In this document: positions 58,866 through 64,000 of the stretch, one piece after another | Layout: each line of letters opens with the position of its first letter | Numbering within the stretch: position 1 is the first letter of the stretch | Assembly (NCBI RefSeq): GCF_021290965.1 | Contig: NZ_JAJOYT010000003.1 | Coordinates: 372,001-436,000 of the forward strand | From: Rheinheimera faecalis | Lineage (GTDB): Bacteria; Pseudomonadota; Gammaproteobacteria; Enterobacterales; Alteromonadaceae | Reading direction: 5' to 3' | Length of the DNA: 64,000 nucleotides | Position numbers and translations under genes: made by a program | The notes under the pieces: generated by a model | What the model was told of the DNA's origin: nothing | The model's input: only the letters and a program-made list of their open reading frames with translations | Database searches by the model: none

Positions 58866-60263
58866 ATGCAAAAACTCAGGCTCCTGGCTTGTGTTATTTT
58901 CAGTTTACAGTTGGCAGCTTGTGTCACTGAAACCACAGTAGTGGGCAGTGACCGGCAAATTCGTCCTAAGATGGATCAAAAGGAAGCTGCCCGCACCCGC
59001 ATTGCTCTCGGCATTAACTACCTGCAACGGGGTGATAATGCGCAGGCCAAGTTTAATCTGGAAAAAGCCAAAAGCTTAGCGCCTGAACTGGCCGAAGTGC
59101 ATAACGCCATGGCCTATTATTATCAGCAGGTGGCTGAATTCGAAGCCGCAGAAAACTCGTACAAAACAGCCATAGACCTTGAACCCAATAATGCGGACTC
59201 CTATAACAATTACGGCGCTTTTTTGTGTCAGCGCGGTAAGTATGATCAAGCCGAACAGTTACTGTTACAGGCGATAAGCCGCCCGGGTTATATCCGCGCC
59301 GCCGACAGCTATGAAAACATCGCCTTGTGCCGCTTGGAGCAAAAAGACTTTATTCAGGCCAAAACCTACCTGGATTTATCCATTAAACACAATGCCAGTC
59401 GCCCCAGCGCTTTATTTAATCTGGCGTCAGTTAATTATGCGATGGCAGATTTGCCAGCCGCCCAGGTGCTTTTGGATCGAATGCAAAGCGCCTCACAAAT
59501 TTCGCCCCGTTCTGTGTTGCTGGGGTATTTGATAGCTCAGGAACAACAAGACTACAGTCGGATGCAAACCGCAGAACAGTTATTGCTGACCACCTATCCG
59601 CAAAGTCAGGAAACCTTATTATTTAGTCAGGGCAAGTTGAACGAGTCTGAATTTAGCCAACTCCGACAAGACTATAAGCAGCAGTTACTGCAACAACCCG
59701 CTGAACAAGTCAAAGCTGGCGTGGTTCAGCCCAAAATCAAAATTACCCGCAAAAAGCCACCTGCAGCTGTGGCAACAGAACAGGCGCAGCTTAGCGCAGC
59801 ATCAGTTACAGAACCTTTACCTGAAGCACGAATGGTGTCTGAGGAGCTATCTGTCACAGAAAGCGCTGCAGTAGCAGAAAATCAGGCTGAAATGACAGAA
59901 GCAGAGTCGGGAGCACAAGTACAGCAACACGAAGTGCAACAAGATGAAACCTTGTATGGCATAGCGGAGCGTTACAGTGTTACTATTAGCGATATAATCA
60001 GCTGGAACTCTTTGCGTGATAATCAGCCTATAGTCAGGGGCCAGATCCTTTGGATTGGACAACAAGCACCCCGGCAGATCGAACCACAAATTGAAGTACC
60101 AGAACGTTATCAAATCCAGTATGGCGACACCTTATTCCGGATTTCGATGCGTTACAGGGTGAAACTAACCAGCCTGCTGCAATGGAACAACTTAACTGAG
60201 CAAAGCCCGATACGGGCTGGGCAATTTATCTACTTAAAAGATCCGGCACAATTGGAATTATGA
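58866..60263 (+). CDS. pilW: type IV pilotin PilW/PilF fused to two LysM domains
   Basis: 465-aa lipoprotein (lipobox LAAC, Cys19). Residues about 40-260 form TPR repeats of the PilF/PilW pilotin that localises the PilQ secretin: GINYLQRGDNAQAKFNLEKAKSLAP, AYYYQQVAEFEAAENSYKTAIDLEPNNADSYNNYGAFLCQRGKYDQAEQ. A Gln/Ala/Glu-rich linker (about 270-350) follows, then two LysM modules, about 355-399 (HEVQQDETLYGIAERYSV) and 414-460 (YQIQYGDTLFRISMRYRV), which bind peptidoglycan. Ordinary PilF is about 250 aa without LysM. Position between rlmN and rodZ matches pilF/pilW. It overlaps rodZ by 4 bp. Confidence 0.88.
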   Translation: MQKLRLLACVIFSLQLAACVTETTVVGSDRQIRPKMDQKEAARTRIALGINYLQRGDNAQAKFNLEKAKSLAPELAEVHNAMAYYYQQVAEFEAAENSYKTAIDLEPNNADSYNNYGAFLCQRGKYDQAEQLLLQAISRPGYIRAADSYENIALCRLEQKDFIQAKTYLDLSIKHNASRPSALFNLASVNYAMADLPAAQVLLDRMQSASQISPRSVLLGYLIAQEQQDYSRMQTAEQLLLTTYPQSQETLLFSQGKLNESEFSQLRQDYKQQLLQQPAEQVKAGVVQPKIKITRKKPPAAVATEQAQLSAASVTEPLPEARMVSEELSVTESAAVAENQAEMTEAESGAQVQQHEVQQDETLYGIAERYSVTISDIISWNSLRDNQPIVRGQILWIGQQAPRQIEPQIEVPERYQIQYGDTLFRISMRYRVKLTSLLQWNNLTEQSPIRAGQFIYLKDPAQLEL

Positions 60264-61462
60264 CGACTGAATTAACGCCGCCTAGCAGCGCACCAAAAGC
60301 ATTAAGCGCAGGCCAAACCCTACGTCAGGCCAGAGAGCAACAAAATCTGACCGTAGCGCAAGTGGCACAGCAATTGAATTTAGGTAAAAGCCTGATAGAA
60401 GATCTTGAGCTGGATCAGGTGGATGCCAAGCTGTCCTCAACTTTTGTTCGTGGTTATTTACGCTCTTATGCCAAACTGCTGAAAATACCAGCCCAGCAAG
60501 TGTTGGATGCCTACAGTAGTAACTCCAAAGGTTTACATCAGGTACCAAGCCTGACCCGGAGTTTCTCTAAACGCACTGCTAAAGAAGCCACAGAAAACCG
60601 CTTTATGTGGGTGACTTATTTTGTTATTGCTGTCTTTGTAGTGTTGCTGGTACTTGGCTTCTGGCAAAGTCGTTTTGGTGGCTCAGCGTCAGGTTCTGCT
60701 TTGCCTATGGCGCAAACGGATGAAACTATGCTGGCCAGTGAAGAGGCTAAGCCTGTTGAAACTCAGCCGTATCAGCAAACCGAACAACCACAGGCACAAC
60801 AGAACAGCATTCCTGTCACTCAGCTGGATCATTCGCCAACAGCGACTGATATACCTGCACTTACCACTGCGCCACAAAGTAGTTTAACCACAGATGTCCC
60901 AGCTATTATACCTGGGCAGCCAGAAGCAGTAGTTACACAACCAGCTGCAACAGTGCCGCAGGCTACAACAGAAGCCAATTCTGCTACTACAGGTGCACAA
61001 AATACACCTGCTGTCGCAACTCCGGTTCAGACAGCGCCTGAATTGCAGCAAACAAATCCTGCGGTCACAGCCCCAGTTCAAAACGAACCGCAGGCATCAG
61101 CTCCGGTAACAAATAACGTTCCGGCTGTTGCAACTGCTGATACTGCAACTGACCAGCCTGCGACTCAAACTACAACCTCAGCTACAGAAACTCCAGCTGC
61201 AGCAGTTGATGCATCGGCGAATGCCACTATCAATTTGTCACTGAATGCAGAGTGTTGGGTGGATGTGGTTGATGCGACGGGCAAGCGTTTAGTCTTTGGC
61301 AGTCGTCAGGCCGGTGAACAGTTAAATTTACGTGGTGTAGCGCCAGTCAAAGTTTTATTAGGCAACGCAGCCGCAGCCACTCTTAGCTTTAATGGCGAAG
61401 CCATTGACCTGTCAGGTTATCCAACAGGTCGGGTCGCCCGGTTAACCCTCGGACAAAACTGA
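60260..61462 (+). CDS. rodZ: cytoskeletal protein RodZ
   Basis: 400 aa, bitopic. A cytoplasmic helix-turn-helix domain (about residues 17-85, [33 protein letters not shown]-type) binds MreB; the membrane helix is about 117-135 ([18 protein letters not shown]). A long Thr/Ala/Pro/Gln-rich periplasmic linker (about 145-315) leads to the C-terminal DUF4115 domain ([27 protein letters not shown]). The start overlaps the pilW stop (ATGA) and the end overlaps ispG by one base. Confidence 0.92.
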   Translation: MTTELTPPSSAPKALSAGQTLRQAREQQNLTVAQVAQQLNLGKSLIEDLELDQVDAKLSSTFVRGYLRSYAKLLKIPAQQVLDAYSSNSKGLHQVPSLTRSFSKRTAKEATENRFMWVTYFVIAVFVVLLVLGFWQSRFGGSASGSALPMAQTDETMLASEEAKPVETQPYQQTEQPQAQQNSIPVTQLDHSPTATDIPALTTAPQSSLTTDVPAIIPGQPEAVVTQPAATVPQATTEANSATTGAQNTPAVATPVQTAPELQQTNPAVTAPVQNEPQASAPVTNNVPAVATADTATDQPATQTTTSATETPAAAVDASANATINLSLNAECWVDVVDATGKRLVFGSRQAGEQLNLRGVAPVKVLLGNAAAATLSFNGEAIDLSGYPTGRVARLTLGQN

Positions 61463-62577
61463 TGAGTTACGCAGAAAATCCTATTAAAAGACGCCAGTCG
61501 ACCCAGATTAAAGTAGGCAATGTACTGATAGGTGGTGATGCCCCTATTGCAGTGCAGTCAATGACCAATACCAAAACCACAGATGTGGCAGCCACAGTGG
61601 CGCAAATTCATGCCATTGCCAAAGCTGGCGCTGATTTAGTGCGTGTGTCTGTGCCAACTATGGAAGCGGCAGAAGCCTTTAGGCTGATTAAACAGCAATC
61701 GCCTATTCCGTTGGTGGCCGATATTCATTTTGATTACCGTATCGCGCTGAAAGTGGCTGAATACGGTGTCGACTGTTTACGTATCAACCCTGGCAATATA
61801 GGTCGAGAAGATCGTATCCGCTCTGTGGTTGAAGCTGCGCGTGATAAAAACATTCCTATCCGTATTGGTGTTAATGGCGGCTCGCTGGAAGCAGATTTAC
61901 AGGAAAAGTATGGCGAACCTACACCAGAAGCTTTGGTGGAATCGGCAATGCGTCATGTTGAAATTCTGGACAGACTGAACTTCGACCAGTTTAAAGTCAG
62001 TGTCAAAGCATCAGACGTATTTTTAGCTGTAGGTGCATACCGCTTGCTGGCTAAACAAATTAAGCAACCGCTGCATTTGGGTATTACTGAAGCAGGCGGG
62101 GCTCGTGCCGGCTCAGTGAAGTCTGCTATTGGTCTTGGCATGCTGTTGTCTGAAGGCATAGGCGATACCTTACGTATTTCCTTAGCTGCCGATCCGGTGG
62201 AAGAAGTGAAAGTGGGTTTTGATATTTTAAAATCACTACGCATTCGTTCCCGCGGCGTTAATTTTATTGCCTGCCCAAGCTGTTCCCGTCAGGAATTTGA
62301 TGTGATCAAAACCATGAACGAGCTGGAACAGCGACTGGAAGATATCATCGACCCTGTGACTGTATCCGTCATTGGTTGTGTGGTGAATGGTCCTGGTGAA
62401 GCCTTGGTTTCTGATTTAGGTGTGGCGGGTGCGAACCGTATGAGTGGTTTTTACCTCAAAGGCCAGCGGCAGAAATTACGTATTGATAACAACACTGTCG
62501 CAGAACAGCTGGAAGCTCAGATACGTTTGTATCTGGAAGAGCAAAAACGACTGATTGAAATTAAACAGCTGGACTGA
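61462..62577 (+). CDS. ispG: 4-hydroxy-3-methylbut-2-enyl diphosphate synthase
   Basis: 371-aa [4Fe-4S] enzyme of the MEP isoprenoid pathway. [17 protein letters not shown] and [11 protein letters not shown] begin the TIM-barrel domain; the cluster cysteines are in [11 protein letters not shown] (two) and [12 protein letters not shown] (third). The ATG shares one base with the rodZ stop. Depends on the isc system nearby for its cluster. Confidence 0.96.
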   Translation: MSYAENPIKRRQSTQIKVGNVLIGGDAPIAVQSMTNTKTTDVAATVAQIHAIAKAGADLVRVSVPTMEAAEAFRLIKQQSPIPLVADIHFDYRIALKVAEYGVDCLRINPGNIGREDRIRSVVEAARDKNIPIRIGVNGGSLEADLQEKYGEPTPEALVESAMRHVEILDRLNFDQFKVSVKASDVFLAVGAYRLLAKQIKQPLHLGITEAGGARAGSVKSAIGLGMLLSEGIGDTLRISLAADPVEEVKVGFDILKSLRIRSRGVNFIACPSCSRQEFDVIKTMNELEQRLEDIIDPVTVSVIGCVVNGPGEALVSDLGVAGANRMSGFYLKGQRQKLRIDNNTVAEQLEAQIRLYLEEQKRLIEIKQLD

Positions 62578-62621
62578 GCAGCCTCGCTGCATCATCCGCT
62601 TAGGATAAAGAGATAAAACCC

Positions 62622-63896
62622 GTGTCAAAAGATATCCAGGCCATTCGTGGCATGAACGACTGCTTACCTACGGATACCCCGGCATGGCAGTATGTGGAAC
62701 AGATTTTACGTAAAACAGTGCGCAACTATGGTTACGAAGAAATTCGTTTTCCTATAGTCGAAATGACGGAACTGTTTAAGCGTTCTATCGGCGAAGTAAC
62801 CGATATCGTTGAAAAAGAAATGTATACCTTTGCGGATCGCAATGGTGACAGCCTGACCTTACGCCCTGAAGGCACTGCAGTTTGCGTGCGTGCAGCCAAC
62901 CAAAATGGTTTGTTGTACAACCAGGAGCAACGCCTGTGGTACATGGGACCAATGTTCCGTCATGAGCGTCCGCAAAAAGGCCGCTACCGCCAGTTCCACC
63001 AGTTTGGTTTAGAAGCTTTTGGTATGGCAGGTCCGGACATTGATGCTGAAGTGATTTTACTCAGTGCCCGTTTGTGGAAGAGCTTAGGTTTATCTGCTCA
63101 TGTGACTCTGGAGCTGAACTCTTTAGGTTCGAATCAGGCCCGTGCTGATTACCGCGCTGCTTTAGTGGCGTATTTAGAGCAACATAAAGAACTGCTGGAT
63201 GAAGACAGCTTACGCCGTATGTACAGCAATCCGCTACGTGTGCTGGATAGCAAAAATCCGGTGATGCAAGACATGCTGGGCAAAGCGCCACAGTTGTTAG
63301 ATTATTTAGATGATGAATCCAAAGCTGATTTTGATGGTCTGCAAAAGCGTTTAAAAGCCGCTGGTGTAGACTTTGTCATCAACCCACGTTTAGTGCGTGG
63401 CCTGGATTACTACAACAAAACCGTATTCGAATGGGTGACCAGCAGCTTAGGTTCACAAGGTACAGTCTGTGCCGGTGGCCGCTACGATGGTTTAGTGGAA
63501 CAGCTGGGTGGTAAAGCCACTCCTGCAGTTGGTTTTGCCTTAGGTATGGAGCGACTGGTATTATTGCTGCAAACCTTAGAGTTATTGCCACAAGCCCAGG
63601 CCCAAACTGATATTTATCTGATGGCCTTAGGCGAGAGCGCGGAACTTGCCGCAGTTTCTATTGCCGAAGGCCTGCGGAATGATTTACCGGATTTACGTTT
63701 AATGACGCATTCCGGTGGTGGCAACTTAAAGAAACAATTGAAAAAAGCGGATAAGTCTGGTGCCGGCCTTGGCCTGTTATTAGGTGAAACTGAACTGGCT
63801 GCAGGCGAAATTACGCTGAAATGGCTCAGAGAAGAAAAGCCACAACAAAATATTAAATTGACTGAATTAAGCGCTTTTATAAAGCAGCTGGTTTAA
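62622..63896 (+). CDS. hisS: histidyl-tRNA synthetase
   Basis: Class II synthetase, 424 aa. Motif 1 around [15 protein letters not shown], motif 2 [20 protein letters not shown] and [20 protein letters not shown], His-specific [15 protein letters not shown], and motif 3 [14 protein letters not shown] start with AAAGAG upstream, giving [16 protein letters not shown], as in homologues. Confidence 0.96.
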   Translation: MSKDIQAIRGMNDCLPTDTPAWQYVEQILRKTVRNYGYEEIRFPIVEMTELFKRSIGEVTDIVEKEMYTFADRNGDSLTLRPEGTAVCVRAANQNGLLYNQEQRLWYMGPMFRHERPQKGRYRQFHQFGLEAFGMAGPDIDAEVILLSARLWKSLGLSAHVTLELNSLGSNQARADYRAALVAYLEQHKELLDEDSLRRMYSNPLRVLDSKNPVMQDMLGKAPQLLDYLDDESKADFDGLQKRLKAAGVDFVINPRLVRGLDYYNKTVFEWVTSSLGSQGTVCAGGRYDGLVEQLGGKATPAVGFALGMERLVLLLQTLELLPQAQAQTDIYLMALGESAELAAVSIAEGLRNDLPDLRLMTHSGGGNLKKQLKKADKSGAGLGLLLGETELAAGEITLKWLREEKPQQNIKLTELSAFIKQLV

Positions 63897-63907
63897 AGGG
63901 ATCGAAG

Positions 63908-64000
63908 ATGGAAATTTACAACAGCGAAGAACAACAAGTCGAAGCAATTAAGCGCTTTTGGAAAGAAAACGGCACCGCTATTATCGCTGGTGTAGTGTTA
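63908..64000 (+). CDS. yfgM: YfgM-like membrane protein, N-terminal fragment cut by the window end
   Basis: Only 31 codons are visible. MEIYNSEEQQVEAIKRFWKENG followed by the beginning of a membrane helix (TAIIAGVVL) is the typical start of YfgM, an ancillary protein of the SecYEG translocon involved in periplasmic chaperone transfer. AAGGGATCGAAG precedes the ATG, 11 bp after hisS. Order hisS-yfgM-bamB is usual, so bamB is expected next. Confidence 0.85.
   Translation, partial: MEIYNSEEQQVEAIKRFWKENGTAIIAGVVL

Overview
The window reads as chromosomal DNA of an aerobic gammaproteobacterium close to Rheinheimera/Alishewanella (Alteromonadales or Chromatiales side). This is inferred from gene order (mrcA | pilMNOPQ-aroKB-damX-dam, rpe-gph-trpS, argCBFGH, pabA-HDOD-argD-astA-astD, iscRSUA-hscBA-fdx, rlmN-pilW-rodZ-ispG-hisS-yfgM) and from protein similarity to E. 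coli, Shewanella and Pseudomonas sequences recalled from memory; no search was run. Coding density is high. I see no rRNA, tRNA, prophage, CRISPR array or intact insertion sequence.

Layout. 0.1-4.8 kb: methionine block metB-metL-metF behind a promoter covered by MetJ boxes. 4.8-7.2 kb: RNA 2',3'-cyclic phosphodiesterase and a DauA-type SulP carrier. 7.2-12.9 kb: arginine operon argC-argB-argF-argG-argH with tandem ARG-box-like sites. 12.9-13.6 kb: YebE-like protein on the minus strand. 14.1-19.6 kb: an accessory cassette of TonB-dependent receptor, Tat-exported amino-acid-oxidase-like flavoprotein, dihaem cytochrome c and a RidA protein with its own signal peptide. 19.6-31.5 kb: mrcA divergent from pilMNOPQ, then aroK-aroB-damX-dam. 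31.4-32.8 kb: a minus-strand block (DUF2970, unknown membrane protein, TorF-type porin) between dam and rpe. 33.0-35.4 kb: rpe-gph-trpS. 35.5-42.0 kb: pabA, an HDOD protein and arginine catabolism argD/astC-astA-astD. 42-49.5 kb: yhfA, speD, prkB, a beta-propeller protein, an ExeM-type nuclease, purD and an exported methyltransferase. 49.9-56.9 kb: trmJ-cysE and the isc operon. 57-64 kb: ndk, then rlmN-pilW-rodZ-ispG-hisS and the start of yfgM.

The most interesting signals are: (1) the 14.1-19.6 kb cassette, which reads as a complete periplasmic amino-acid/amine oxidation module: outer-membrane uptake, FAD dehydrogenase, cytochrome electron acceptor, and an exported imine deaminase to clear the reactive product; (2) four copies of an approximately 115-bp ERIC/IRU-like imperfect palindrome, one lying inside the isc operon between iscS and iscU; (3) a perfect 27-bp-stem hairpin between convergent speD and prkB; (4) a PilW/PilF pilotin fused to two LysM domains; (5) an 82-bp tail-to-tail antisense overlap of dam with a DUF2970 gene; (6) a methyltransferase with a signal peptide.

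Metabolically the window couples methionine, arginine synthesis and arginine breakdown, spermidine precursor supply (speD), Fe-S cluster assembly (with the Fe-S clients rlmN and ispG nearby) and type IV pilus assembly (pilMNOPQ, pilW, mrcA).
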